Shown here: positions 16,044 through 25,796 of the stretch, one piece after another
Layout: each line of letters begins with the position of its first letter
How positions within the stretch are numbered: position 1 is the stretch's first letter
NCBI RefSeq assembly: GCF_041154385.1
Contig: NZ_AP028929.1
Location: forward strand, 1,636,001 to 1,700,000
DNA length: 64,000 nt
Direction: 5' to 3'
From: Streptococcus sp. SN-1
Lineage (GTDB): Bacteria > Bacillota > Bacilli > Lactobacillales > Streptococcaceae
Notes under the pieces: model-generated
Told to the model about the DNA's origin: nothing
The model's input: only the letters and a program-made list of their open reading frames with translations
Databases searched by the model: none
Made by a program: the position numbers and the translations under genes

Positions 16044-17259
16044 GAGCTTCTCCCTTCTTTGCTGTATCTGCTTCCAAGCGGTCTTTAACTTGAACCACAT
16101 CCTTGTCCCCACGACCTGATAGACAGACAATCATGGACTTGTCTGGTCCAAGTTCTTTGGCCAATTTCACCGCAAAGGCGATAGCATGGCTAGATTCCAA
16201 GGCTGGGATAATCCCTTCCACACGAGACAAGAGTTGGAAACCTTCCAAGGCTTCCTCGTCTGTGACAGGAACATAGCTGGCACGTTTGATATCGTGGTAG
16301 TGAGAATGTTCTGGACCGATACCAGGATAGTCCAAACCTGCTGAGATAGAGAAGGCTTCAAGAATTTGACCATGGGCATCTTGGAGCACATCCATGAGAG
16401 AACCGTGGAGGACGCCTGGACGACCCTTGGTCAAGGTAGCTGCGTGGTGCTCTGTATCCACACCAAGTCCAGCCGCTTCAGCCCCATACATGGCTACAGA
16501 CTCATCTTCTACAAATGGATGGAAGAGCCCGATGGCATTAGAACCACCACCAACACAGGCTACTAGGGCATCTGGTAAATCTTGACCTGTCAAATCACGA
16601 TACTGTTGTTTAGCCTCTCGACCGATGACACTTTGGAAGTCACGAACGATTTCTGGGAATGGATGAGGCCCCAAGGCAGAACCAAGGATATAGTGGGTAT
16701 CATCGATATTAGCTACCCATGAACGAAGGGCTGCATTGACCGCATCCTTGAGCACGCGCGAACCGTCTGTCACTGCCTCAACCTTAGCTCCCAAAAGCTC
16801 CATACGGAACACATTGAGGGCTTGACGTTTAACATCCTCTTCACCCATATAGATGGTACATTCCATGTTAAAGAGGGCTGCAGCTGTTGCAGTTGCTACA
16901 CCGTGCTGGCCAGCACCCGTCTCAGCGATAATTTTCTTTTTACCCATGCGTTTTGCAAGCAGAACTTGTCCCAAGGCATTGTTAATCTTGTGGGCCCCTG
17001 TATGGTTAAGATCTTCCCGTTTGAGGTAAATCTTGGCTCCGCCGATATGCTGGGTCAAGTTTTTTGCGTAGTAAAGAGGAGTTTCACGTCCCACATACTG
17101 GCGCAAAAGTTGATTTAATTCCTCTTGGAAACTTGGGTCTGCCTGACTTTCACGGTAGGCCTTCTCCAACTCCAAAACTGCTGTCATCAATGTTTCTGGG
17201 ACAAAACGTCCGCCGAATTTTCCGTAAAATCCATCTTTATTTGGTTCTTGATATGCCAT
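16036..17259 (-). CDS. trpB: tryptophan synthase beta subunit (operon copy)
   Basis: A 407-residue PLP enzyme that joins indole and serine. The PLP lysine is K91 in [10 protein letters not shown], followed by [11 protein letters not shown] and the phosphate-binding GGGSNAIG. It is the canonical TrpB1 type and lies next to trpA, its partner in the alpha2-beta2 complex. Its start overlaps the trpF end by 23 bp. A second trpB is present at 21820-22998. Confidence 0.96.
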   Translation of the reverse strand: MAYQEPNKDGFYGKFGGRFVPETLMTAVLELEKAYRESQADPSFQEELNQLLRQYVGRETPLYYAKNLTQHIGGAKIYLKREDLNHTGAHKINNALGQVLLAKRMGKKKIIAETGAGQHGVATATAAALFNMECTIYMGEEDVKRQALNVFRMELLGAKVEAVTDGSRVLKDAVNAALRSWVANIDDTHYILGSALGPHPFPEIVRDFQSVIGREAKQQYRDLTGQDLPDALVACVGGGSNAIGLFHPFVEDESVAMYGAEAAGLGVDTEHHAATLTKGRPGVLHGSLMDVLQDAHGQILEAFSISAGLDYPGIGPEHSHYHDIKRASYVPVTDEEALEGFQLLSRVEGIIPALESSHAIAFAVKLAKELGPDKSMIVCLSGRGDKDVVQVKDRLEADTAKKGEAHA

Positions 17260-17836
17260 TCTTTACCCTCTCTATAAATCTTCTAATCTTTTCATGATCT
17301 TTTTGTCCATCTGTCTCCACTCCGCTCGATACATCTACTGCATAGGGAGTAAAGTATTGAATTGCTTGTACTACATTGTCTTCATTAAGCCCACCTGCGA
17401 TAAAGAAAGGCTGAGTTAGTCCAATCGTATCCAGTTGAGCCCAGTCAAAGGTCTGGCCACTCCCAGCCACAGGGGCATCAAAGAGTAGATAGTCTGCCTG
17501 AGAATTGGGCACATGACCCTCTCCATCCACCTGCACAGCCTGAATACTGTCACAAGGCAAATTCTCAAACAAATCATCTGCCACCTGACCGTGAACTTGA
17601 ACCAAGTCCAAACCAACTTTGTCAATGACTTCTAACAGTTCTGCCCGACTTGGTGAAACAAATACACCAACCTTTTTGACACCTGCAGGAATAAGCTTTG
17701 CCAGCTCAGCAGCCTGATCCAAGGTCACCTGTCTTTTACTAGGTGCGAAGACAAAACCGATGTAGTCGGCTCCTGCTGACACAGCTGTCTCCACCGCTTC
17801 TTTGGTCGATAATCCGCAAATTTTAACCTTTGTCAA
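17237..17836 (-). CDS. trpF: phosphoribosylanthranilate isomerase
   Basis: A 199-residue TIM barrel performing the Amadori rearrangement of phosphoribosylanthranilate. Marks are [12 protein letters not shown] (Cys general base), [14 protein letters not shown], and [11 protein letters not shown] with VDVSSGVET near the end. The start codon is TTG at 17836, inside the trpC 3' end in another frame, with a GGAG ribosome site upstream; no ATG fits the conserved N-terminus. Confidence 0.95.
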   Translation of the reverse strand: MTKVKICGLSTKEAVETAVSAGADYIGFVFAPSKRQVTLDQAAELAKLIPAGVKKVGVFVSPSRAELLEVIDKVGLDLVQVHGQVADDLFENLPCDSIQAVQVDGEGHVPNSQADYLLFDAPVAGSGQTFDWAQLDTIGLTQPFFIAGGLNEDNVVQAIQYFTPYAVDVSSGVETDGQKDHEKIRRFIERVKNGISRTK

Positions 17837-18590
17837 TCTGCAACTCCTTGATTCTCTGGGCTACATCTTCTGCCTGCATAAGAGCTGTCCCTACCAAAAT
17901 TCCGTTAAAGTATGGTGCTACTCGTTCCGCATCCTGCCCTGTGAAAATAGCAGATTCAGAAATGTAATAGCGTCCTTCCTTAAAGTGCTGGGACAAGTCT
18001 ACACTGGTCTGCAAGTCGACTTCAAAGGTAGTCAAATTGCGGTTATTAACCCCGATAATTTGAGCTCCAAGGCGGTGTGCTACCTCTAGTTCAGCTAGAT
18101 TGTGAGTCTCCACTAAAACTTCTAGACCAAGCTCTGTAGCGTAGTCATAGAGTTCCTTGAGGCGTTCTTCTGACAAGGCAGCCACGATGAGCAAGATAAC
18201 TGTCGCACCGGCATTGCGAGCGCGGATGATTTGCTTTTCATCGATGATAAAATCCTTGTTCAGCGTCGGAATCTCTACCTGACTTGAAATCTCTCGCAGA
18301 TAATCCAAATGCCCTTTAAAGAAAACTTCATCTGTCAGAACCGAAATCATCACTGCGCCATTTGCTTCATAAGTCTGGGCCTGTTGCACAATATCCACAT
18401 CAAGATTGATATCTCCCAGACTAGGACTAGCCTTCTTGACCTCAGCGATTACCTGCAAACGGTCTTGATGATTCTGCAAAAATTCAGCCAAGCGATAGGT
18501 CTGGCGCAGGGGCTGGATTTCCTCCAGCTCCATCTGCTCGACCTCACGCGCCTTCTGCTCCAAAATTCGTGCTAAAAATTCCTGACTCAT
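17823..18590 (-). CDS. trpC: indole-3-glycerol phosphate synthase
   Basis: A 255-residue TIM barrel closing the indole ring. [15 protein letters not shown] contains the catalytic lysine and E-K-S-P region, [12 protein letters not shown] the second lysine, and [14 protein letters not shown] and [11 protein letters not shown] the later conserved strands. The start overlaps the trpD stop as ATGA, which implies coupled translation. Confidence 0.96.
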   Translation of the reverse strand: MSQEFLARILEQKAREVEQMELEEIQPLRQTYRLAEFLQNHQDRLQVIAEVKKASPSLGDINLDVDIVQQAQTYEANGAVMISVLTDEVFFKGHLDYLREISSQVEIPTLNKDFIIDEKQIIRARNAGATVILLIVAALSEERLKELYDYATELGLEVLVETHNLAELEVAHRLGAQIIGVNNRNLTTFEVDLQTSVDLSQHFKEGRYYISESAIFTGQDAERVAPYFNGILVGTALMQAEDVAQRIKELQIDKG

Positions 18591-19591
18591 TTTTGGTACT
18601 CCTGTAACAGTCTGAGTTTTTCAAGGGCCTTGCCACTAGCAATCACTTGACGGGCCAAGGCAACTCCCTCCTTGATATTATCTACCTTACCATTAGCATA
18701 GAAACCAAGACCAGCATTTAAAACTGTAGTCTCCAAGAATGGACTTGGTTCATTTTTAAGAACGCTGAGCAAAATTTCTGCATTTTCCTGAGCATTGCCA
18801 CCACGGATATCTTCGATAGCGTGGCGCTCCATCCCTAAATCCTCTGGAGTAAAGCTTGACAAGCTGATTTCACCATTCTCAAGAAGTGCAATCTTGGTTG
18901 TTCCGTTCAAACCAGCTTCATCCAATCCTTCTGGCCCAGCAACAACGATGGCACGTTTGCGGCCCATATTTTTCAAAACCTGAGCTGTACTTTCTAGAAG
19001 TTCTGGACGACTAATTCCAAGAAGCTGTGTTTCCAAAGCCATTGGATGAATCAGTGGACCAGTCAAGTTCATGATTGTTGGAATTCCTAGTTCCAAACGA
19101 GCTGGCATGATGTATTTCATAGCTGGGTGCATATTTTTAGCGAAGAGAAAGACGATGCCAGTTTTATCAAAGACCTTACCTAGTTCAGCTGGTTTGAGGT
19201 CTAGGTTGATGCCTAAGGCTTCGAGGACATCTGCAGAACCAGATTTAGAAGAAATCGAGCGATTACCATGTTTTGCCATATGAACACCGCCACCAGCCAA
19301 GACAAAGGCTGCAGTTGTAGAGATGTTAAAGCTGAAAGACTTGTCCCCACCTGTACCACAGTTGTCCATAGCATCATGAATTTCAGTTGGAATATGTTGG
19401 GCATGTCCTCTCATGACTTGGGCAATGGCTGTGCGTTCTTCAGGTGTTTCCCCCTTCATCTTAAGAGCCAAGAGGAGTGAAGCAATTTGCGCCTCCGTTA
19501 CACGCCCAGTTACGATACGCTCAATGACATCCGTCATTTCCACACCTGATAAATTTTCAAATTTTGCTAGTTTTTCAATAATCTCTTTCAT
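18587..19591 (-). CDS. trpD: anthranilate phosphoribosyltransferase
   Basis: A 334-residue enzyme transferring phosphoribose from PRPP to anthranilate. The PRPP-binding [18 protein letters not shown] (about residues 79-96) and [21 protein letters not shown] motifs are intact. trpD is not fused to trpG here, unlike in some enterobacteria. It overlaps trpC by 4 bp and follows trpG by 10 bp. Confidence 0.96.
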   Translation of the reverse strand: MKEIIEKLAKFENLSGVEMTDVIERIVTGRVTEAQIASLLLALKMKGETPEERTAIAQVMRGHAQHIPTEIHDAMDNCGTGGDKSFSFNISTTAAFVLAGGGVHMAKHGNRSISSKSGSADVLEALGINLDLKPAELGKVFDKTGIVFLFAKNMHPAMKYIMPARLELGIPTIMNLTGPLIHPMALETQLLGISRPELLESTAQVLKNMGRKRAIVVAGPEGLDEAGLNGTTKIALLENGEISLSSFTPEDLGMERHAIEDIRGGNAQENAEILLSVLKNEPSPFLETTVLNAGLGFYANGKVDNIKEGVALARQVIASGKALEKLRLLQEYQK

Positions 19592-19601
19592 CCTAGTTTC
19601 C

Positions 19602-20168
19602 TCACTTTACAACCTTCTCGATAAAATTCCGAATAGAAGACAAGCCATCTGGCGTTCCGATACTCTCTGGATGGTACTGGAAACCATAAATTGGTAGATT
19701 TTTGTGTTGAATTCCCATAATGGCCTGGTCATCAGTTGAACGAGCTGTCACTTCGAAGTCTTCTGGCATTTCCTCAATCAAAATACTGTGGTAACGCATG
19801 ACCGCACGGCCATCCTCAATACCTTGATACAAAACAGATGGCGCTTCAAAGTTGATATTGCTCTGTTTCCCATGCATGACTTTTGGAGCCAAGCCTAACT
19901 TACCACCAAAGACTTCTGCAATGGCTTGATGACCCAAACAAATTCCAAGAATCGGTTTCTTGCCAGCAAAATCACGAATCATATCTTCCATCTTTCCAGC
20001 ATCAACTGGCCAACCTGGACCGGGAGAAAAGACCAAACCATCTGCTTTTTCAGCTTCTTCATACAGCTTGGGATCATCATTTCTCAAGACCTGAACTTCT
20101 GCAAAGTTCCCAATGTATTGGGCCAAGTTATAGGTAAAAGAATCATAGTTGTCAATCAATAAAATCAT
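19602..20168 (-). CDS. trpG: anthranilate synthase component II (glutamine amidotransferase)
   Basis: A 188-residue class I glutamine amidotransferase supplying ammonia to TrpE. The catalytic triad is visible: Cys in [12 protein letters not shown], and His and Glu in [12 protein letters not shown]. The N-terminal [18 protein letters not shown] is the classic TrpG/PabA start. It could also serve para-aminobenzoate synthesis, but the operon position favours Trp. It overlaps trpE by 4 bp. Confidence 0.95.
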   Translation of the reverse strand: MILLIDNYDSFTYNLAQYIGNFAEVQVLRNDDPKLYEEAEKADGLVFSPGPGWPVDAGKMEDMIRDFAGKKPILGICLGHQAIAEVFGGKLGLAPKVMHGKQSNINFEAPSVLYQGIEDGRAVMRYHSILIEEMPEDFEVTARSTDDQAIMGIQHKNLPIYGFQYHPESIGTPDGLSSIRNFIEKVVK

Positions 20169-21526
20169 GGTTTTAGTTCTCCAATTCTAGTCATAGATTT
20201 AGCCTTGTTAATGGTTTCTTTGTATTCGTTTTGGGCGATGGAGTCGTAGACAATCCCTGCCCCAGCCTGCACATAGGCTGTTTGATTTTTGAGAATCATC
20301 GTTCGGATGGCAATGGCAAAATCCATATCACCCGTTGCCGACAAGTAGCCGATTGCTCCTGCGTATACGCTACGTTTTTCTTTTTCCAGTTCATAGATGC
20401 GTCTCATCGCTCGAATCTTTGGTGCTCCTGAAACTGTTCCAGCAGGAAGTGTTGCTTTCAAGGCATCCATGGCAGTGAGTTCTGGAAGCAAACGCCCCTT
20501 AACCACGCTGGTCAAATGCATAACATAACGGAAGAGCTCCACTTCCATATACTTGGTAACTTGAACACTGGCCGTTTCAGAGATGCGACCAATATCATTA
20601 CGACCCAAGTCTACTAACATTCGATGCTCTGCTGTTTCCTTCTCATCCGAAAGCAGGTCTGTCGCCAAAGCCTTGTCTTCTTCATCCGTAGCTCCTCTTG
20701 GTCGTGTACCCGCAATCGGATTGGTTGTCACGATGCCATTTTTGACAGAAACCAAACTTTCTGGACTAGCTCCGATGATTTGATAATCCCCAAAATCATA
20801 GAAATAGAGGTAATTAGATGGGTTGGTCACACGGAGATTTCTGTAGAAGTCAAATGGATTGCCAGTAACTTCTGCTGAGAAACGCTGGCTGAGTACACAT
20901 TGGAACATATCTCCGTTACGAATCAAGTCACGAGCTGTTTCCACCATTTCTTCAAACTTCTGAGGAGCGATATGGGGTTTGAAGTCAAGTGGTGATAAAT
21001 CCAAATCTTCAAATTCATTTGGAGCAGGAATGCGTAATTCCTCAAGCACTTGGTTCAAGGCTTTTTCCAAGTCTTCTTGACTTCGCTCACTATAGAGAGC
21101 ATCCTCGATGACATGGATTTTTTCCTTCTTGTGGTCAAAGACCATGTAGCTCTCATAAACAAAGAAATGCATGTCTGGCGTCCCAATTGTGTCCTCAGGG
21201 ATTTGACCAATTTCTTCATAAAGCGAAATCATATCGTAGCCAACAAAACCAATGGCTCCCCCACCAAAAGGTAGATCTGAATGGTGTTGTCTCTTATGAG
21301 TCACTTCATAAAGAAAATCCAAGGGATCACGATCAATCACTTGACCATTTTGATAAAGGACCCCATTTTCAAACTTAATCTCAAAAACAGGATTATAGGC
21401 TAGGATAGAAAAACGAGCTGTTTCCTTGTCTCTCGGAATACTCTCTAAGATAACCTTGTGTTGCCCCTTTAGGCGCATGTAAGCCAAGATTGGTGATAAG
21501 ACATCTCCATGAATGATTCGTTCCAT
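20165..21526 (-). CDS. trpE: anthranilate synthase component I
   Basis: A 453-residue chorismate-binding enzyme, first committed step of the Trp pathway. The C-terminal domain shows NPFDFYRNLRVTNPSNYLYF, IGASPESLVSV, PIAGTRPRGAT, LVDLGRNDIGRI and GTVSGAPKIRAMRRI. I begin it at MERIIHGDVL (21526), about 45 bp after the T-box terminator; the longer frame upstream lies in the leader. An N-terminal Trp feedback site is expected for the family but I could not confirm the usual LLES motif; ILESIPRD occupies this place. Confidence 0.96.
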   Translation of the reverse strand: MERIIHGDVLSPILAYMRLKGQHKVILESIPRDKETARFSILAYNPVFEIKFENGVLYQNGQVIDRDPLDFLYEVTHKRQHHSDLPFGGGAIGFVGYDMISLYEEIGQIPEDTIGTPDMHFFVYESYMVFDHKKEKIHVIEDALYSERSQEDLEKALNQVLEELRIPAPNEFEDLDLSPLDFKPHIAPQKFEEMVETARDLIRNGDMFQCVLSQRFSAEVTGNPFDFYRNLRVTNPSNYLYFYDFGDYQIIGASPESLVSVKNGIVTTNPIAGTRPRGATDEEDKALATDLLSDEKETAEHRMLVDLGRNDIGRISETASVQVTKYMEVELFRYVMHLTSVVKGRLLPELTAMDALKATLPAGTVSGAPKIRAMRRIYELEKEKRSVYAGAIGYLSATGDMDFAIAIRTMILKNQTAYVQAGAGIVYDSIAQNEYKETINKAKSMTRIGELKP

Positions 21527-21570
21527 TGTAATTTCCCTTTCAGTTCTAATTCTAGTTGGTGGCGACTGTA

Positions 21571-21818
21571 TAAAAAATCCCCACGCAAAACAACTTGCGT
21601 GAGGACGAAATTCGCGGTGCCACCTCAATTATAGGATTTCTCCTATCTCTCATTCCTGTCTCAGATACCTCCTGTAACAGGCTGTGCGATAAAGGGCACT
21701 CCCTTGAGAATTATGTTTTCTTCTCTTATTTCAGATGGACCCAACCTTACAGCTTTCTCTGCTTGTTTCCAGCAACCACAAGCTCTCTGTGAGAGAAAGG
21801 ACTGTAATTTTTCCATCT
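21571..21818 (-). promoter_or_regulatory. T-box riboswitch (Trp) before trpE
   Basis: The leader has stem I with base AGATGGA/TCCATCT. On the 3' side of its internal loop is TGG (complement of 21741-21743), the Trp specifier codon. The T-box AGGTGGCACCGCG follows (about 21613-21627), then a terminator CACGCAAGTTGTTTTGCGTG with T-run at 21571-21600. Uncharged tRNA-Trp would stabilise the antiterminator and switch on trpEGDCFBA. Stem I begins only about 25 bases after the trpB2 stop, so there is little room for an independent promoter. Confidence 0.92.
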
Positions 21819-21819
21819 A

Positions 21820-22998
21820 TTATTTTTTAGCTTCTAGGTAGTCTGCAATAGCAGCTACGTCCTTGTCTCCACGACCAGAGACATTGATGATGATAATATC
21901 ATCTTTACTTAGTTTTGGTGCACGTTTAACCGCTTCTGCGATGGCGTGCGAACTTTCAATCGCTGGGATAATTCCTTCTGTCTTGCTGAGAAGGAGGAGA
22001 GCCTGAACAGCTTCTTCATCCGTCGCAGCAACATATTCCACGCGACCTGAATCTTTGAAGTAGGCGTGTTCTGGGCCAACCCCTGGATAGTCCAATCCAG
22101 CTGAGATAGAGTAAACTGGAGCTAGCTCTCCATCTTCCTTAAAGACTGCATAAGTCTTCATGCCGTCGACAATTCCGATACTACCTTTTGTCATAGTAGC
22201 TGCGTGCTTGTCTGTATCAAGTCCGTGACCAGCAGCTTCAACCCCAACCAATTTAACTTCTTCATCAGCCACATACTGAGAAAAAGCACCGATGGCATTG
22301 GAACCACCACCTACACAGGCAATGACATAGTCTGGTAAACGGCCTTCTTTTTCTAAGATTTGACGGCGAGATTCTTCACTGATGACCTTTTGGAACTCGT
22401 GGACAATGGTTGGATATGGGTGAGGTCCCACAGCAGATCCCAGAACATAAAAGGCTTCCAAATCATTCATCCATGCTCCAAAGGCTGCATCAACAGCATC
22501 TTTGAGGGTACGAGTCCCTGTTTCAACTGCATGAACAGTTGCTCCCATCATCTCCATACGGAAAACATTGAGACGTTGACGTTCCACATCTTCTGCCCCC
22601 ATGTAGACATCACAGGCCATACCAAACTTGGCTGCAGCCGCTGCTGTCGCAACACCGTGCTGACCTGCCCCTGTTTCCGCAATCACTCGTTTTTTGCCCA
22701 TGCGTTTAGCCAAAAGAATTTGTCCTAAAACGTTGTTGAGCTTGTGAGAACCAAGGTGGTTAAGGTCTTCGCGCTTGAGATAAATCTTAGCGCCACCTAA
22801 GTGATCTGTCAAGCTTTCCGCAAAATAGAGCGGTGTTTCGCGACCTGAATAGTCCTTCAAGTAATGACGAAATTCTGCCAAAAATTCTGGATCATCCTTG
22901 TACTTGTCAAATGTCACTTCCAACTCGTCCAACAAAGCCTGAATCGGCTCTGGTACAAAACTTCCACCAAATTGTCCAAAATAACCTTTAGTTGTCAT
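21820..22998 (-). CDS. trpB2: second tryptophan synthase beta-chain paralog
   Basis: A 392-residue TrpB paralog upstream of the trp operon. It keeps the PLP lysine (K86), [13 protein letters not shown] and [10 protein letters not shown], so it should be an active PLP enzyme. The PLP motif is [10 protein letters not shown] instead of [10 protein letters not shown], and many surface positions differ from the operon copy. It has no trpA partner of its own. The start at MTTKGYF (22998) follows a GAGG ribosome site; a longer frame to 23097 runs into the T-box. It could use free indole, pair with TrpA, or make another beta-substituted amino acid. Confidence 0.88.
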   Translation of the reverse strand: MTTKGYFGQFGGSFVPEPIQALLDELEVTFDKYKDDPEFLAEFRHYLKDYSGRETPLYFAESLTDHLGGAKIYLKREDLNHLGSHKLNNVLGQILLAKRMGKKRVIAETGAGQHGVATAAAAAKFGMACDVYMGAEDVERQRLNVFRMEMMGATVHAVETGTRTLKDAVDAAFGAWMNDLEAFYVLGSAVGPHPYPTIVHEFQKVISEESRRQILEKEGRLPDYVIACVGGGSNAIGAFSQYVADEEVKLVGVEAAGHGLDTDKHAATMTKGSIGIVDGMKTYAVFKEDGELAPVYSISAGLDYPGVGPEHAYFKDSGRVEYVAATDEEAVQALLLLSKTEGIIPAIESSHAIAEAVKRAPKLSKDDIIIINVSGRGDKDVAAIADYLEAKK

Positions 22999-23034
22999 AA
23001 AATTTTCCTCTTTCAGTATTGATTTCAAGATATG

Positions 23035-23287
23035 AAAAAAGCCCACACACAGAATATACTTCCATGTGAGGGCGTTGGTAACGCGGTGCCACCTCAATTA
23101 TAAAGGGACTATTCCCCTTTACATCTCTGCCTTGTCTAACAACAAGTTGCACTGTAAGGTGTGCGCACCGAATTTTCATTGTTTCAAATTCATTTTTAAA
23201 ATCAGCCCACTTTCACTACTTCCAACCACCTGTTCACAATCACCACAGGCTCCCTGAAGATCAAAAATAGTTACTTTTCTGATTTGT
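23035..23287 (-). promoter_or_regulatory. T-box riboswitch before trpB2
   Basis: A second T-box leader. The conserved AGGTGGCACCGCG lies at about 23083-23096, followed by a terminator whose arms CCTCACA/TGTGTGGG are at about 23041-23072 with a T-run to 23035. Stem I contains CCTGTGGTGATTGTGAACAGG-like terminal structure. TGG triplets occur on its 3' side (TGGTTGGAAG), compatible with a Trp specifier, but I could not fold it unambiguously. Confidence 0.88.
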
Positions 23288-23294
23288 TGAACTT

Positions 23295-23323
23295 ATTTTA
23301 ATACTTTGTTTTTTCTTTGTCAA
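23295..23323 (-). promoter_or_regulatory. promoter of trpB2 / trp transcription unit
   Basis: On the minus strand TTGACA (23318-23323), 17-bp spacer, TAAAAT (23295-23300). It is the strongest promoter upstream of the whole trp region. From here to 23510 no gene is seen; 23355-23410 holds two imperfect copies of an (A)TCGAAcGTGAaAATGTC-like sequence. Confidence 0.75.
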
Positions 23324-23510
23324 GACTTTTTTACAATTTTTTTGAAAGATGTGTGATTCGAATGTGATAATGTCTTTAGTAAATCGAACGTGAAAATGTC
23401 CCACTTATTAGAAATTGGATCCAACTCAATAGAAACTGAATGGAGGCTAAACAGAACTTACTTTAGAACACTCCATCTTTTCCATTAGGATTTTCAAGAA
23501 TTAAACAATA

Positions 23511-24512
23511 CTAGAAACTCTGTCTCCTAACAAGTTTAGTAGAAACTTCAACAGATGTGACACTTTCCCCCTTTATAATTGCTAATACCCCTTCAATCAT
23601 TTTTTTAGCCAACATGATATAATCAGGAGAAATTGTAGATAAAGCTGGAGTATAATATTGAGAAATTGGAATATTGTCAAATCCGATTATTGAAATATCA
23701 TCAGGAATAGTAATTTCCTTCTCATAGCAAGAACGAATCAATCCCTGTACTTTTTCATCACCGGATACAAAAATCAAATCAGGATAATTTTGATTAGATA
23801 GATGTCTTGTAGCATATAAATAAACCGAATCTATTGTAGTTAGACCATATACTACTTTCAAATCCATTTCATAGTTATTATCATTTAAAAAAGCACGAAC
23901 CCCTCTCTCTCGATCAATATTAACAAGGGATTCTCCTCCCATAAGTAACCACATACTATTAATGTTTTCTTTTGATACTAATTTCATCATGTCATAAGTG
24001 GCCTGAAAATTGTTGTTAGAAACATACACAACATTAGGTGTTCTAGATTCTCCAAAAACTATGAATGGCATTTTATTCTTTTGCAAGTAATTAATCCGAA
24101 TATCTTCTTTACTTTCATAAAATACTATTACACCATCTATCAAGCTTCCTGTACTCGAGATTATTGAATTACTAATTGTATCTTCTTCACTAAAATATTC
24201 AACAATAGCGTTAACACCATACTCTTTACAAGTTTGTAAAACTTTATCTAATAAAGTTTGAAACCAAATTAAAGGAAAAGAGTCGATTTTTTTTACAGAA
24301 ATCAATATATTTATAGCTTCTTTTTTAGTTAAATTTTTTGCATACGCATTTGGAATATACGACAATTCCTCTATAACTTTTTGAATCGCTTGATAAGTTT
24401 CTTCTTTAACATTTACTCCACCATTAATAACTCGTGAAACTGTTTTTGGAGAAAAACCTGATAAACGTGCAATATCATAAATAGTTACCTTTTTCCCATT
24501 TATATTTTTCAT
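23511..24512 (-). CDS. LacI-family transcriptional repressor
   Basis: A 333-residue LacI-type regulator. Residues 8-35 (VTIYDIARLSGFSPKTVSRV) are the helix-turn-helix with hinge helix, followed by a periplasmic-binding-protein-like sensor domain (SIIGFDNIPISQYYTPALSTI near the end). It lies beside, and in the same orientation as, a transporter-galE/galT locus. Two copies of a LacI-type 14-bp operator occur only at the two promoters of that locus, so it is the likely local repressor. The effector is probably a sugar or sugar phosphate; not known. Low GC, like the locus. Confidence 0.9.
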   Translation of the reverse strand: MKNINGKKVTIYDIARLSGFSPKTVSRVINGGVNVKEETYQAIQKVIEELSYIPNAYAKNLTKKEAINILISVKKIDSFPLIWFQTLLDKVLQTCKEYGVNAIVEYFSEEDTISNSIISSTGSLIDGVIVFYESKEDIRINYLQKNKMPFIVFGESRTPNVVYVSNNNFQATYDMMKLVSKENINSMWLLMGGESLVNIDRERGVRAFLNDNNYEMDLKVVYGLTTIDSVYLYATRHLSNQNYPDLIFVSGDEKVQGLIRSCYEKEITIPDDISIIGFDNIPISQYYTPALSTISPDYIMLAKKMIEGVLAIIKGESVTSVEVSTKLVRRQSF

Positions 24513-24543
24513 TTCAGTCCTCCATTACGAACATTCTAATATT

Positions 24544-24572
24544 ACTATACAATATTTAATTTTTTTTAACAA
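24544..24572 (-). promoter_or_regulatory. promoter of lacI-type gene
   Basis: Minus strand TTGTTA (24567-24572), 17-bp spacer, TATAGT (24544-24549), about 32 bp before the start codon. No TGACAyCG operator is visible here, so the repressor does not appear to control itself through that site. Confidence 0.6.
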
Positions 24573-24619
24573 GAGAATTTTGTAAATTATTTAAGATCCA
24601 CAAATACACAATATTAATT

Positions 24620-24988
24620 TTACAAATATTCTTCCCCTTCAAAAAAGTTTAAATTGCAATTCACACCTTTATTTTTAAGAATGTTTCCAACTTCACGACA
24701 AATAAATTCATATGAGAAAAAACTACCATAAAATTGTAGATTAACTTTTTCAGTAAAAATTGTTGGATTTATAAAAATATATAATAGCCTGTCAATGTAA
24801 CATTCTAACATAGACTTAATTTTTACTTTAAAAATAACATTTGTTATCAACTCATCAGGAGGTAAATGAAAGGGAAACACCATTTCACAAATATCATAAA
24901 AAGAAATAAATTTGTATACTTGTATCAAACAATTATTATCAAAATATTCTATTTTACCTAAATCAAAATAGATTTTAAAATCTTTCAT
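24620..24988 (-). CDS. hypothetical protein
   Basis: A 122-residue protein that I do not recognise. It has no signal peptide or membrane helix, is rich in Phe, Ile, Asn and Tyr, and contains scattered cysteines (C20, C34 and several later). AGAGG upstream of the ATG is an adequate ribosome site. It follows mgtC but is separated from it by a strong terminator-like hairpin at 25042-25075. Co-location suggests a role with the transporter locus, without further evidence. Confidence 0.6.
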   Translation of the reverse strand: MKDFKIYFDLGKIEYFDNNCLIQVYKFISFYDICEMVFPFHLPPDELITNVIFKVKIKSMLECYIDRLLYIFINPTIFTEKVNLQFYGSFFSYEFICREVGNILKNKGVNCNLNFFEGEEYL

Positions 24989-25041
24989 AAAAACCTCTGA
25001 GCAAAAATCTACTCAAAAATTAGATGATTAAAACATCTAAA

Positions 25042-25075
25042 AAACAAAAGGACAAAAACATCTGTCCCTTTGTTT
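25042..25075 (-). terminator. terminator after mgtC
   Basis: AAACAAAAGGACA (25042-25054) and TGTCCCTTTGTTT (25063-25075) form a 13-bp stem with one mismatch. On the minus strand it is followed by a T-rich run. It would end the operon that starts near 30405. Confidence 0.8.
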
Positions 25076-25083
25076 ACTAAATT

Positions 25084-25794
25084 TCAGCTAATTTCTTCGA
25101 CATAAATAACACCTACAATATTAGCAATTTCTTCCATCAAACGAAGATGTTCAAATCTTCCTGATAGTTCTAGAGTAATAAATGATGCTATTTTTTTTTC
25201 TGGAACATCAAAATATTCAATTCTTTCTGAATTAACATCTCCAAATGCAGTTCTAGAATCAGTCATTCTAATGCCATTCTCAGCACAGTATACTAGTACC
25301 CGATTATATGCCTCTGTAGATCTAACAACGATATACAATTCGATTATCTTTGAACGACTTTGAAGATATTTTTTTAAAGGTTGGAACATAGTTATAACAC
25401 TCCAAACAGAAATTGCTCCTAGTACGGCTCCTTCATAAAAACCAACACCTATAGCTAGACCGATTCCAGCTGAAGCCCATATTCCGGCTGCAGTTGTTAA
25501 ACCAGTTATTTTCTTTTTATCTGTAATAAGTATTGTTCCAGCCCCAAGAAAACCAACACCTGATATAACTTGCGCACCTAAGCGTGTAGGATCTCCTGTA
25601 CCAAATTTATAAGATACATACTCATTAGTCATCATAATTAAACATGCAGCCAGACAAACAATACTATGTGTACGAATACCTGCTGGTTGAGATTTACTTC
25701 CTCTCTCTAAACCAATTACTCCACCAATAACTAATGAAAGTACAATTCTTAATACAATTTCGATATATGATAGTCCTAAGCTTGTTGCCTGCAT
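25084..25794 (-). CDS. MgtC/SapB-family membrane protein
   Basis: A 236-residue protein with four to five N-terminal transmembrane helices and a C-terminal soluble domain. GGVIGLERGSKSQPAGIRTHSI and GVGFLGAGTILI are the MgtC/SapB signatures. MgtC proteins of pathogens help growth at low magnesium and modulate phosphate uptake and ATP level; the B. subtilis-type relatives are less defined. Its start is 3 bp from the permease stop, so it belongs to the ABC importer operon. Confidence 0.88.
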   Translation of the reverse strand: MQATSLGLSYIEIVLRIVLSLVIGGVIGLERGSKSQPAGIRTHSIVCLAACLIMMTNEYVSYKFGTGDPTRLGAQVISGVGFLGAGTILITDKKKITGLTTAAGIWASAGIGLAIGVGFYEGAVLGAISVWSVITMFQPLKKYLQSRSKIIELYIVVRSTEAYNRVLVYCAENGIRMTDSRTAFGDVNSERIEYFDVPEKKIASFITLELSGRFEHLRLMEEIANIVGVIYVEEIS

Positions 25795-25796
25795 TA

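Noticed and set aside
23355..23480. Insertion-sequence remnant between trpB2 leader and lacI gene
   Set aside because: Two loosely similar 18-bp stretches occur, but without inverted ends or transposase similarity the claim is not supported.
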